From Dokdonella fugitiva (GTDB lineage: Bacteria; Pseudomonadota; Gammaproteobacteria; Xanthomonadales; Rhodanobacteraceae), in contig NZ_SLWQ01000003.1 in NCBI RefSeq assembly GCF_004342425.1, positions 372,001-436,000 on the forward strand: DNA of 64,000 nt, read 5' to 3'. Position numbers and translations under genes: made by a program. Every line of letters begins with the position of its first letter. The stretch's first letter is position 1. The notes below the pieces were generated by a model. That model saw only the letters and a program-made list of their open reading frames with translations, was not told the origin of the DNA and did no database searches. Below are positions 45,188 through 54,062 of the stretch, piece after piece.

Positions 45188-46912
45188 TTGGATGATCGTT
45201 CACGAAGGTCGGGGTGGCTGGGCCACGCAGTGATGGCGTTGCTGCTGCTCGCCGTGCTGCGAGCCGGGGCGAGCGAGGCGCCGATGTTCGTGGCGCGGCT
45301 CGAGCCGCCGCTGCCGCGCGAAGCCGCCGCGCGCATCGTCGCCGGGGCCGAGGACGCCCACTTCGTCGCCGAGCCGTACGCGGCCGCGACGCCGTCGCGC
45401 CTCGCCGGCGTCTGGTACCGCCTGCGGCTCGCCAGCGACTGGCGCGATCCGCGCCCACCGGTGCTCGACATCGCCGATCCGCAGGGACTCGAAGTCACCG
45501 TCTTCCTGCCACCCGCGTACGCCGGCGTGGAGCGCAGCGTCTACCGCGCCGACGGCGGCGAGTTCACGCGCCATGCGATCTCCATCGTGCTGCCGGACGA
45601 CCTGCGCGCGGACCAGCCGGTGTACCTGTGGTTCGGGCCGGCGAGTGCCGTGCCGCGCCGGCTCGCGATCACCGACATGGCGCAGGCGCGTACGCGCGAC
45701 CTCGTCAGCGCGCGGCTCGACATCCTGTTCCCGGCGATCCAGCTGGCCACGCTGCTGGTCATGCTGAGCTTCTTCATCGTGCTGCGCGAACGCGTGTATG
45801 CGTACTTCGTCGGCCAGATGCTGTTCATCGTGCTGTTCGAGTTCTACGAGTCCGGCGTCGGCTTCGAGTACGCCCCGCTCGCCTGGCTCGCGCCGCTCGG
45901 CATCCGCGCGACCTGGCTGATGTCGCTGCTCGCGGCGATCCTGTCGACCGATTTCGCGCGCCAGTTCCTCGACCTGCCGCACGGCGCGCCGCGGCTCGAT
46001 CGCGTGCTCGCGGCCGCGAGCTGGCCGCTCGTCGCGCTCGCGTTGCTCGTGGTCGCGCCCGGGATCGAAGCGACCGGCTGGCTCGAGGACGTGCTGTCGT
46101 TCGCGTTCCTGCTGCTCGCGCCGCTGCTGCTCGTCGCCGGACTCCTCGCCTGGCAGCAGGGCGGTCGGCGTGGCGGCTACTACCTGTGCGCGTGGGTGCC
46201 CGGCCTGCTGCTCGTGATCCTGCGCGCGCTCCAGCTGACCTTGCACTGGCCGCAGCCGGTGTGGCTCGAATTCGCGCTGCCGGCCGCGTTCGCGTTCGCC
46301 GCCATCGTGCTCGCGTTCGGCCTTGCCGACCACATCGTGTCGATCCGCCACGAGCGCGACATCGCGCACCGGCTCGCCGAGCACGACATGCTCACCGGCG
46401 TGCTCAGCCGCCGCGCGATCGTCGCACGCCTGCGCAGCGCGTTCGTCGTCGCGCGCGCGCAGGAAAGGCCGCTCGCGGTGCTGTTCCTCGACCTCGACCA
46501 CTTCAAGCGCGTCAACGACAGCTACGGCCATCGTGCCGGCGACCAGTGCCTGCGCGCGGTGATCGCGCCGATCGCGACCGAATTGCGCCAGGGCGATGCG
46601 CTCGGCCGCTACGGCGGCGAGGAGTTCCTCGTCGTGCTGCCCGGCGCGACGGTGGCCAACGCCGAAGGCGTCGCCGAGCGCATCCGCCGGCGCGTCGAGG
46701 AGATGCCGATGCTGATATCCGGCGTGCGCGTGGGGCTCACCCTCAGCATCGGCGTCGCCACGCTCGAGCCGGACGTGGCGACGCCGGACGACCTCATCGA
46801 GCGCGCCGACGCGGCCCTGTACCTGTCCAAGAGCGGCGGCCGCAACCTCGTCAGCACGCACCGCGGCCCACTGGCGCCGGCTGCCGAAACCGCGCACGGC
46901 CCGGCCGAGTGA
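45188..46912 (+). CDS. Diguanylate cyclase with 7TMR-DISM sensor
   Basis: The 574-residue protein has a signal sequence/first hydrophobic segment, a periplasmic domain of the 7TMR-DISMED2 type (about 40-180, WYRLRL and VYLWF), seven transmembrane helices (about 185-390) and a GGDEF domain. The active loop is GGEEF (476-480), competent for c-di-GMP synthesis, and an inhibitory I-site RQGD (467-470) lies exactly 5 residues upstream. The reading frame begins with TTG 45188, preceded by GAAGAAGGG; GTG 45230 or ATG 45233 are alternatives that would give a cleaner signal peptide. The periplasmic ligand is unknown. Confidence 0.9.
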   Translation: MDDRSRRSGWLGHAVMALLLLAVLRAGASEAPMFVARLEPPLPREAAARIVAGAEDAHFVAEPYAAATPSRLAGVWYRLRLASDWRDPRPPVLDIADPQGLEVTVFLPPAYAGVERSVYRADGGEFTRHAISIVLPDDLRADQPVYLWFGPASAVPRRLAITDMAQARTRDLVSARLDILFPAIQLATLLVMLSFFIVLRERVYAYFVGQMLFIVLFEFYESGVGFEYAPLAWLAPLGIRATWLMSLLAAILSTDFARQFLDLPHGAPRLDRVLAAASWPLVALALLVVAPGIEATGWLEDVLSFAFLLLAPLLLVAGLLAWQQGGRRGGYYLCAWVPGLLLVILRALQLTLHWPQPVWLEFALPAAFAFAAIVLAFGLADHIVSIRHERDIAHRLAEHDMLTGVLSRRAIVARLRSAFVVARAQERPLAVLFLDLDHFKRVNDSYGHRAGDQCLRAVIAPIATELRQGDALGRYGGEEFLVVLPGATVANAEGVAERIRRRVEEMPMLISGVRVGLTLSIGVATLEPDVATPDDLIERADAALYLSKSGGRNLVSTHRGPLAPAAETAHGPAE

Positions 46913-46969
46913 TGCGCTGCGCGGCGGCGCGATGCCGGCGGGACTCGGCGCCGTGCGGCGCGACCCTCC

Positions 46970-47632
46970 CTACGGCGATGCGGCGCCCTCGGCATGCGCG
47001 GCGCGCGCACGCTCGACGCCGACCGGCAGCGCGGCGATGCGCCGGTATTCCGCGCCGTCGAACAGGCGCGGATCGGCGAGCCAGGCCTCGATCATCGGCG
47101 TCGCATCATTGCCCCAGAAGAGTTCGCCTCCGAGTGCGAGCGTCGGCACGCCGAACACGCCGGCCGCGAGCGCCGCATCGGTGTTCGCGCGCAGGCGGGC
47201 CTTGGCGTCGTCCGCGGCGATCGCCGCGGACGCATCGTCGATGCCGAGCGCAGCGGCGACGTCGGCGAGTTCGCCCGCGCTCGTCCCGCTGCGGCCATCG
47301 CGCCAGAGATGTTCGAAGATCGCGGTCACGGCATCCCAACCACCGCCCGCGGCGATGCACAGGCGCAGCGCGGCGAGCGAATTGAAGGGATGCGCGGGCG
47401 GGAAACGCAAGCCGATGCCGGCGCGCCCGGCTTCCCACTGCACGAAGCGGTAGGTGAACTCGCGCTTGCCCGCGATCTCGGCCGGGCCGAGCTGCCCGTG
47501 CCGCGCGAGCACGGCACCGAACACGATCGGCACCGGCTCGATCACGAGGCGTTCGCGCAGGGCGCGCAGCGCGGGCAGCTGCAGGTACGCGAACGGCGAA
47601 ACGAAATCGAAATACCAGCTGGCGGTGGGCAT
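46970..47632 (-). CDS. DsbA-superfamily 2-hydroxychromene-2-carboxylate isomerase-like protein
   Basis: The 220-residue protein has the kappa-class GST/DsbA fold. It begins with WYFDFVSPFAYLQ, where the serine of SPFAY is the glutathione-activating residue in HCCA isomerases and there is no CxxC, so it is not a disulfide oxidase. The GVFGVPTLALGGELFWGND segment near 165-185 contains the cis-proline. The true substrate is unknown; no naphthalene pathway genes are near. Its stop-start spacing with the fadE gene is 2 bp (fadE starts upstream on the same strand), so they may be cotranscribed. Confidence 0.85.
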   Translation of the reverse strand: MPTASWYFDFVSPFAYLQLPALRALRERLVIEPVPIVFGAVLARHGQLGPAEIAGKREFTYRFVQWEAGRAGIGLRFPPAHPFNSLAALRLCIAAGGGWDAVTAIFEHLWRDGRSGTSAGELADVAAALGIDDASAAIAADDAKARLRANTDAALAAGVFGVPTLALGGELFWGNDATPMIEAWLADPRLFDGAEYRRIAALPVGVERARAAHAEGAASP

Positions 47633-47634
47633 CG

Positions 47635-50055
47635 TCAGTGCAATGTCTTGTAGGTTTCGGGATCGAACGCGTCGACCGCGATCACTTCGTCGCGCGCATC
47701 ACGCGCATCGTTGAGCAGCTCGTACTCGGCGCCACTGATCACGCCCGCCGTGACGCCGAGCTCGTCGAGCAGGTAGCCTGGCGCGCGGTCGAGCTTGCCC
47801 GCGCGTACCGCGTCGCGCAGCTTGGTCTCGATCGGGATCGCGCGCACCGCCTTGTCGAGTGCGGCTTCGAGCGAGCCGAGGCCGGGTTCCCCGGGCGGCG
47901 GCACGAACACGTCGGCGGTGAGCGTGGTGCGCGCCTCGCGGTTCTCGAGGATGTCGCGCGCGACCTCGCTGCCGAGGCGGTCGGACGGGGGGCGGAAGCG
48001 CGCGCCCAGGGGGAAGATCGCGAGCTTGAGCAGCACCGCGGCCCAGCGCACCGGCAGGTTGTCGAGCACGCCGAGCAGGGCCTCCTGGATGCGGTACAGG
48101 CACAGCTCCGCCGACCAGCACGCGAGCGCGTGGTTGGGCCGCGTTTTCGGCTCGTCGTGGTAGCGCTTGAGCGCGGCGCTGGCGAGGTAGAGGTAGGCGA
48201 GCGCGTCGGCGAGGCGGCCCGACAGCTTCTCGCGGCGCTTGAGCGAGCCGCCGAGCGTGCCCATCGCGGTATCCGACACGATCGTGAACGCGGCCGAGAA
48301 GCGCGACAGGTGCTGGTAGTAGCGGTGCGTGTCCTCGGTGCGCGGCACGCCGGCGAGGCGCGCTCCGCTCCACGCGAGCAGCTTCGCGCGCACCGCGCGC
48401 GTGACGAACAGGTTGACGTGGCCGAAGATCGCGCGGTCGAATGCGACGAGGTCGTCCTTCGCGACCGCGTCGATCTCCTTCTGCACGAACGGATGGCAAC
48501 GGATCGCGCCCTGGCCGTAGACGATCATCGAGCGCGTGAGGATGTTCGCGCCCTCGACCGTGATGCCGATCGGCACTGCGTCCCACGCTCGCGCGAGCGC
48601 GTTGCGCGGGCCACGCTGGATCGCGCTGCCGGCGCGGATGTCCATCGCGTCGGCGACCACGCCGCGCATCGCTTCGGTCAGGTACGCCTTGCAGATGTTG
48701 CCGATCACCGCGGGCTTCTCGCCCGCATCGAGCGCACCGCAGGTGAGCGTGCGCGCCGCGGTCATGAGGTAGGTCGTGCCGGCGATGCGCGCGAGCGGTT
48801 CCTCGATGCCTTCGAAGCGGCCGATCGGCGTGTCGAACTGCTCGCGCACGGTCGCGTAGGCGCCGCAGATGCGCGTGGCGAGTTGCGCGGCACCGATGGA
48901 CAGTGCCGGAAGCGAGATCGAACGACCCGCGGCGAGTGATTCCATGAGCATGCGCCAGCCGCGACCGATCTGCTCGCGTCCGCCGATCACCGCCTCGTCG
49001 AGCGGAACGAACACGTCCTTGCCGACGATCGGCCCGTTCATGAACGGCACGCCCATCGGATCATGGCGCAGGCCGATCTCGATGCCCGGCGTCGCACGCG
49101 GGATCAGCGCGCAGGTGATGCCGCGGTCTTCCTGCTCGCCGATCAGCCGGTTCGGATCCTTGAGGCGGAACGCGAGGCCGATCAGGGTCGCGACCGGAGC
49201 GAGCGTGATGTAGCGCTTCTTCCACTCCAGGCGCAGGCCGAGCACCTCGACGCCGTCGACGACGCGCTTCTCGACGACGCCGACCGACTGCGTCGCCGCC
49301 GCGTCCGAGCCCGCCTCCGGGCCGGTCAGCGCGAAGCACGGGATCTCTTCGCCGCGCGCGAGCCGCGCGAGGTACTTCCGCTTCTGCGCTTCGGTACCGT
49401 AGTGCAGCAGCAGTTCACCCGGGCCGAGCGAATTGGGCACCATCACGGTGACTGCCGCGGTGATCGATCGGCTCGCGAGGCGCGTGACCACGCGCGAATG
49501 GCCTATCGCCGAGAAGCCGAGCCCGCCGTGCTCCTTCGGGATGATCATGCCGAGGAAGCGCTGCTCCTTGATGTACTGCCAGATCTCCGGCGGCAGGTCG
49601 CGCCGCTGGTACACGTCCCAGTCGTCGAGGCGCCGGCACAGTTCCTCGACCGGACCGTTGAGGAACGCCTGTTCCTCGGCGCTGAGCGGCGCCGGCGCGA
49701 AGTCGAGCAGCTTCTGCCAGTCGGGCATGCCGCCGAACAGGTCGCCGTCCCACCACACCGTGCCCGCTTCGAGCGCGATGCGTTCGGTGTCGCCGAGGCG
49801 CGGCAGCACCCTCGCGAACACCGGCATCACGAAGCGCGAGACGAGTGCGCGCCGCAGCAGCGGCACGCCGAAGACGAGCGCGAGGACGAGTGCGACGAAC
49901 ACGCAGGTGGCGAACAGGGTCGGGTGCGTGACGCCGGCGAAGCGCCAGCCGAGCAGCCAGGCTGCCGTGGCGGCGACCCAGGCGAGGAAGCCGAGGCCGC
50001 GGAACGCGAGCGCCGCGAACAGCGCGAGCGCGAGGAGCAGGACGATCCAGATCAT
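47635..50055 (-). CDS. fadE: Acyl-CoA dehydrogenase FadE
   Basis: FadE carries out the first oxidation of fatty-acid beta-oxidation. At 806 residues it is close to E. coli FadE (814) and shares its plan: two N-terminal hydrophobic helices (about 1-75) that anchor it to the membrane, the acyl-CoA dehydrogenase core (about 90-500, with ALTGPEAGSDAAA for flavin and substrate and GITVEGANILTRSMIVYGQGAIRCHPF) and a long C-terminal domain (DUF1974-like). ATG 50055 has GGAGGTGG upstream; the longer frame to 50115 is unlikely. It is divergent from the unknown membrane-protein gene at 50157. Confidence 0.94.
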   Translation of the reverse strand: MIWIVLLLALALFAALAFRGLGFLAWVAATAAWLLGWRFAGVTHPTLFATCVFVALVLALVFGVPLLRRALVSRFVMPVFARVLPRLGDTERIALEAGTVWWDGDLFGGMPDWQKLLDFAPAPLSAEEQAFLNGPVEELCRRLDDWDVYQRRDLPPEIWQYIKEQRFLGMIIPKEHGGLGFSAIGHSRVVTRLASRSITAAVTVMVPNSLGPGELLLHYGTEAQKRKYLARLARGEEIPCFALTGPEAGSDAAATQSVGVVEKRVVDGVEVLGLRLEWKKRYITLAPVATLIGLAFRLKDPNRLIGEQEDRGITCALIPRATPGIEIGLRHDPMGVPFMNGPIVGKDVFVPLDEAVIGGREQIGRGWRMLMESLAAGRSISLPALSIGAAQLATRICGAYATVREQFDTPIGRFEGIEEPLARIAGTTYLMTAARTLTCGALDAGEKPAVIGNICKAYLTEAMRGVVADAMDIRAGSAIQRGPRNALARAWDAVPIGITVEGANILTRSMIVYGQGAIRCHPFVQKEIDAVAKDDLVAFDRAIFGHVNLFVTRAVRAKLLAWSGARLAGVPRTEDTHRYYQHLSRFSAAFTIVSDTAMGTLGGSLKRREKLSGRLADALAYLYLASAALKRYHDEPKTRPNHALACWSAELCLYRIQEALLGVLDNLPVRWAAVLLKLAIFPLGARFRPPSDRLGSEVARDILENREARTTLTADVFVPPPGEPGLGSLEAALDKAVRAIPIETKLRDAVRAGKLDRAPGYLLDELGVTAGVISGAEYELLNDARDARDEVIAVDAFDPETYKTLH

Positions 50056-50156
50056 GTCGCCACCTCCGTCGTCGGAACGATGATTATGCCCGTTGCGGCC
50101 GCTGGCCGTGGCCATGCCCTGCGTAGAATGCGCGCTCGAACCGGGGGAAACGTCGC

Positions 50157-51494
50157 ATGCGCATCATCGCCCTGCTGCTGCTCGGCCTGACCGTGTATTT
50201 CGCCGTCGGATTGTTCCGGCCCGCGCGTTACGAGGGGCCGCGCTACGTGCCGCCGGCTGCGGCAGACAGCCCGGCGATGCGCGCGTTGCGTGCGCGCCCG
50301 CTGCCCGCCGACGACGCCGCGCGCGACGACGTCTTCGTCGAACTGGTCGCGTTGCAGCAGCACGAGGACGCGACCGCCTATGCGCGCTGGATGCAGGCGC
50401 GCGCATGGCGTGCATTCCTCGGTCGCCCCGAGCCTGCGCTCGCCGACGTCGGCGCGGCGATCGACGCCGGTCGCGACGGCGAGGCCGGGCTCGCCGCGCT
50501 GCGCGCCGACGTGCTCGCCGCGGTCGTCGCGGTGCGCATCGAAACCGCGCTCGCGCCGGCCCTGCTCGACCTGTACGTCGCCGGCGAGGACATGTCGCGC
50601 GGGCGCGTGCTCACCGCGGTCGCGCCCGGGTTGTGGAGCATCGATGCGGGCCGTTTCCACGCCTACCGCGTCGCGGTCAAGGTGCGCAATCTTTCCCGGG
50701 CACCGATCGTCGGCACGCCGCTCGCGCCGCTTCGCCTCGTGATCGCGTGGGACGGCGAGCGCGACAAGAGCGTACGCTGCGAGTCGCCGCGCGAACCGCG
50801 CCTCGAGCCGGGCATCGAAGTCACGTTCTGGTGCAGGAGCATGGCCGACCTCGGCTGGACGACCGCCGAGGAGCCGGTCGAATGGCTGCGCAGCGGCGCC
50901 GCCGCCGACGATCATCGCCTCGAGCTCGTCGCCGAGGCCTCCTCGCTCGCGATTCCTGCGCTCGGCCTCGCGCTGCGCCGCGGTGGCAACGACTATCGCA
51001 CGCCCGAACTCGACCGTGCCGCCGAGTTCGCGCGCCATCGCGCGGGCGAGCGCGGTTGCCACGAGCGCGGTACCTGCCTGCGCGACATGTTCGCCCGCAC
51101 CGGCCAGTGGCGCGCGACGTGCGCATGGGCTCTCGCCGCGCTCGCCGTATGCGCGGCCGCGGCGACGCTCGGCCGGTGGCGCGCGACCGCGGTGCTGCTC
51201 GCGCTGCTCACGACGGTCAGCGCCGGCATGCGCGCACTGGTCGCGGGCGCAGGCGACGTGCATCCGCTCCGGCCGCTGCATGCAGCGGTCTGGATCGCCG
51301 CGTGCGCCGGGCTCGTCGCGCTCGCGTGGTCGTTGCGTGCGCCGTTGTCGGACTGGCGTGCAATGCGCACCCGCCCCCATCCCGCGGTAATCCACGCGCG
51401 CTGGGCCGCGGCCGCGGGCGCGCTGGCGGTGATCACCGCGATCGCCTACGCCGTGCTCGCGTCGTGGGCGCTGTGGTCGGCGTTCCGCCGCTAG
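50157..51494 (+). CDS. Unknown membrane protein with a large soluble domain
   Basis: The 445-residue protein begins with one hydrophobic segment (MRIIALLLLGLTVYFAVGLF) and a predicted periplasmic region (about 25-325). A central part (about 165-265, FHAYRVAVKVRNLSRAPIVGTPLAPLRLV) resembles a beta-sandwich. Three transmembrane helices close the protein (about 325-345, 350-365, 375-395, 415-440), the exact number being uncertain. Two cysteines occur in CESPRE and WCRS, and a pair in GCHERGTC. I do not recognise the family. ATG 50157 follows GGGGAAACG. Neighbours do not suggest a role. Confidence 0.65.
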   Translation: MRIIALLLLGLTVYFAVGLFRPARYEGPRYVPPAAADSPAMRALRARPLPADDAARDDVFVELVALQQHEDATAYARWMQARAWRAFLGRPEPALADVGAAIDAGRDGEAGLAALRADVLAAVVAVRIETALAPALLDLYVAGEDMSRGRVLTAVAPGLWSIDAGRFHAYRVAVKVRNLSRAPIVGTPLAPLRLVIAWDGERDKSVRCESPREPRLEPGIEVTFWCRSMADLGWTTAEEPVEWLRSGAAADDHRLELVAEASSLAIPALGLALRRGGNDYRTPELDRAAEFARHRAGERGCHERGTCLRDMFARTGQWRATCAWALAALAVCAAAATLGRWRATAVLLALLTTVSAGMRALVAGAGDVHPLRPLHAAVWIAACAGLVALAWSLRAPLSDWRAMRTRPHPAVIHARWAAAAGALAVITAIAYAVLASWALWSAFRR

Positions 51495-51639
51495 CGAAGC
51501 CCGGCGTTTCCGCGGGCGCCGCAACGCCTGCCGGGGTGCCGCGTGGGCGGGAACGACGCGGCTCCGGCCCGTTCGGGCCGCACCGTGCCGCGCCGCGCGA
51601 ACGTTGCGACGCGCCGCGGGAAGCTGCGAAGATCCGTCG

Positions 51640-52428
51640 ATGAAGAACAAGTCCGACATCGTCAACAACTGGCTGCCTCGCTACACCGGATCGCCGCTCG
51701 ACCGCTTCGGCGAGCACGTCCTTCTCACCAACTTCGGCCACTACGTCGAGTTGTTCGCGCAATGGCACGACGTCGAGGTGCAGGGGCGCGACCGGCCGAT
51801 GCCGAACGCGACCGCGGACGGCATCACGATGATCAACTTCGGCATGGGCAGCCCGAACGCGGCGACCGTGATGGACCTGCTGTCGGCGATCGGGCCGAAG
51901 GCGGCGCTGTTCCTCGGCAAGTGCGGCGGCCTCAAGAAGAAGAACCAGCTCGGCGACCTCGTGCTGCCGATCGCCGCGATCCGTGGCGAAGGCACGTCGA
52001 ACGACTACCTGCTGCCGGAAGTGCCGGCGCTGCCCGCGTTCCAGCTGCAGCGCGCGGTGTCGACGATGATCCGCGACCTCGGCCACGACTACTGGACCGG
52101 CACCGTCTACACGACCAACCGGCGCGTGTGGGAGCACGACCTCGCGTTCAAGGAATACCTGCGCAAGACGCGCTGCATGGCGATCGACATGGAGACCGCG
52201 ACGGTGTTCGCGGCCGGTTTCGCCAACCATATCCCGACCGGCGCGTTGCTGCTCGTGTCCGACCAGCCGATGATCCCGGAGGGCGTGAAGACCGAGGCGA
52301 GCGACAAGCTGATCACCGCGAACTTCGTCGAGGCGCACATCAAGGTCGGCATCGAGGCGCTCAGGCTCGTGCGGCGCAACGGCCGCAGCGTGAAGCACCT
52401 GCGTTTCGAGGACGACAACGACGCCTGA
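51640..52428 (+). CDS. AMP nucleosidase, short form
   Basis: The 262-residue protein belongs to the nucleoside phosphorylase superfamily and matches the short AMP nucleosidase form (TIGR01721 type), which hydrolyses AMP to adenine and ribose-5-phosphate. Recognisable parts are ITMINFGMGSPNAATVMDLL, FLGKCGGLKKKNQLGD, and the MAIDMETATVFAAGF catalytic segment. The phosphate loop and Asp of the family sit in these stretches. ATG 51640 begins MKNKSDIVNNWLPRY, where homology starts. Purine salvage is completed by apt at 53427, 1 kb away on the other strand. Confidence 0.88.
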   Translation: MKNKSDIVNNWLPRYTGSPLDRFGEHVLLTNFGHYVELFAQWHDVEVQGRDRPMPNATADGITMINFGMGSPNAATVMDLLSAIGPKAALFLGKCGGLKKKNQLGDLVLPIAAIRGEGTSNDYLLPEVPALPAFQLQRAVSTMIRDLGHDYWTGTVYTTNRRVWEHDLAFKEYLRKTRCMAIDMETATVFAAGFANHIPTGALLLVSDQPMIPEGVKTEASDKLITANFVEAHIKVGIEALRLVRRNGRSVKHLRFEDDNDA

Positions 52429-52471
52429 TCGATCGCGTCGACGCGCGCCACGGCGAACCGGAGCCCCGCAC

Positions 52472-53182
52472 ATGCCCAGACGCAAGCGCACCACCCGCCA
52501 CAGCGAGCGTCACCGCAGCGAACACATCGGCTGGCTGCGCGCCGCCGTGCTCGGTGCGAACGACGGCATCCTGTCCACCGCAGGCCTCGTCGTCGGCGTG
52601 GCGAGCGCGCAAGCCCCGAAGAGTGCCGTGATGCTGGCCGGATTCGCCGGCCTCGTCGCGGGCGGCTTCTCGATGGCCGCGGGCGAGTACGTTTCGGTGA
52701 GTTCGCAGACCGACACCGAAACCGCCGACCGCACGCGCGAAGAGCATGAACTGGCGACCGATCCCGCGGGCGAACGCGAGGAACTCGTCAACATCTACGT
52801 CGGGCGCGGCCTCGACCGCGCACTCGCCGGCAAGGTCGCCGACCAGATGATGGCGCACGACGCGCTCGGCGCGCACCTGCGCGACGAGCTGGGGCTCAGC
52901 GAGACGCTGCGCGCGCGGCCGATCCAGGCTGCACTGACTTCGGCCGCGACGTTCGCCGCGGGGTCGGCACTGCCATTGCTCGCGGTCGTCCCGGCGCCGG
53001 TCGACCATGTCGCGACGGTCGTCGCGGGCGTCGCGCTGTTCGCCCTCGGCGTACTCGGCGCGGTCGCCGCGCGCGCGGGCGGCGCGCCGGCGATCACCGG
53101 TGCCGCGCGCGTGCTGTTCTGGGGCGCGCTCGCAATGGCCGCCACCGCGGCGATCGGCAGGCTGTCCGGCGTCGCGGTGTGA
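52472..53182 (+). CDS. VIT1/CCC1-family iron/manganese transporter
   Basis: The 236-residue protein has five predicted transmembrane helices. The first pair carries the family signature (LRAAVLGANDGILSTAGLVVGV and MLAGFAGLVAGGFSMAAGEYVSVSSQTD). The central soluble region (about 85-145, with Glu-rich EREELVNIY) corresponds to the metal-binding domain. Family members move Fe2+ or Mn2+ across a membrane; substrate and direction here are not known. ATG 52472 begins with a basic cytoplasmic leader. It follows the AMP nucleosidase gene by 43 bp and may be cotranscribed. Confidence 0.88.
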   Translation: MPRRKRTTRHSERHRSEHIGWLRAAVLGANDGILSTAGLVVGVASAQAPKSAVMLAGFAGLVAGGFSMAAGEYVSVSSQTDTETADRTREEHELATDPAGEREELVNIYVGRGLDRALAGKVADQMMAHDALGAHLRDELGLSETLRARPIQAALTSAATFAAGSALPLLAVVPAPVDHVATVVAGVALFALGVLGAVAARAGGAPAITGAARVLFWGALAMAATAAIGRLSGVAV

Positions 53183-53218
53183 TTCCCGGTGGCCGGAAAG
53201 CAGGCAGGGCCGAGGCCC

Positions 53219-53380
53219 GAAACACGAAGGACACGAGGGAAAAACGGAATCAGGAAAAAAAGCTCCGGACACGGAGCGCGGGGCAAGGAAGAGCGATTTC
53301 CATTGGAGGGCTCTTCCTCCGCGTGCCCCGTGTTCCAGTCCTTGGACTGCTCTCTTTTCCTTCGTGTGCGTCGTGTTCCA
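53219..53380. repeat. CACGAAGGACACGA nested inverted-repeat element
   Basis: The outer left arm GAAACACGAAGGACACGAGG (53219-53238) pairs with the inverse at 53352-53380 (TTTTCCTTCGTGTG, CGTCGTGTTCC). Inside, ACACGGAGCG, GGGCAAGGAAGAGC (53269-53294) pairs with GCTCTTCCTCCGCG, TGCCCCGTGTT (53310-53334). The 162-bp element thus forms two stacked hairpins in the convergent gap between the VIT1-type and apt genes. A related sequence occurs at 59793-59930. Confidence 0.7.
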
Positions 53381-53426
53381 GGCGTGTGCTCGGCTTCCCA
53401 TGCCGACGCGCGAAGCGGCGCGATGA

Positions 53427-53942
53427 TCAGTACGACAGCAGGGCGTGCAGGGGGGCGTTGCCCCAGCGGGCGCGGCCGGGGAGGGCGGCGAGTTCGATGA
53501 GGACGCTCGCGCCGAGAACGGTCGCGCCGAGGCGCTCGACCAGCGCGCGGGCGGCGCACAGCGTGCCGCCGGTCGCGAGCACGTCGTCGGCGATGAGCAC
53601 GCGCTCGCCCGCGCGCAACGCGCCCTCGCGCGCTTCGAGGCGATCGCGCGCGTATTCGAGTTCGTAGTCGACCGCGACCACCGGTGGCGGCAGCTTGCCG
53701 GGCTTGCGCAGCGGCACGAAGCCGGCGCCGAGCGCGGTCGCGAGCGCGGCGCCGAAGATGAAGCCACGCGCCTCGATCGCGCACACGGCCTGCACCCGCG
53801 CGTCACGCCAGGGCTCGGCCAGCAGGGCGATGCAACGCGCGAACTCGCCCGCGTCGGCGAGCAGCGGCGTGACGTCACGGAACACGATGCCCGGTGTCGG
53901 GAAATCCGGCACGGCGCGGATCAGGCTGGCGAGCTTCTGCAT
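53427..53942 (-). CDS. apt: Adenine phosphoribosyltransferase
   Basis: Apt converts adenine and PRPP to AMP in purine salvage. The 171-residue protein has the start region IRAVPDFPTPGIVFRDVTPLL typical of Apt, the substrate loop, and the PRPP-binding motif VLIADDVLATGGT (115-127). Length fits the family (about 170-180). ATG 53942 begins MQKLASLIRAV; the upstream in-frame extension lacks homology. It lies 120 bp downstream of the glutaredoxin-fusion gene on the same strand. Confidence 0.95.
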   Translation of the reverse strand: MQKLASLIRAVPDFPTPGIVFRDVTPLLADAGEFARCIALLAEPWRDARVQAVCAIEARGFIFGAALATALGAGFVPLRKPGKLPPPVVAVDYELEYARDRLEAREGALRAGERVLIADDVLATGGTLCAARALVERLGATVLGASVLIELAALPGRARWGNAPLHALLSY

Positions 53943-54062
53943 GGGTACGTCCGGACACGCGAAGAATGGCGGGTAGGGCGGGTCGAGGCACGTAGCGGCG
54001 AGTCCCGCCGTCACGTAGCGGCGGCACGCGCGCTGCGCGTACCGCCCTGCGCGGCCTGGCGC

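Noticed and set aside
46970-47632. Naming this gene as a naphthalene-degradation isomerase
   Set aside because: Fold and active-site serine fit, but there are no aromatic-degradation genes nearby, so only the superfamily is claimed.
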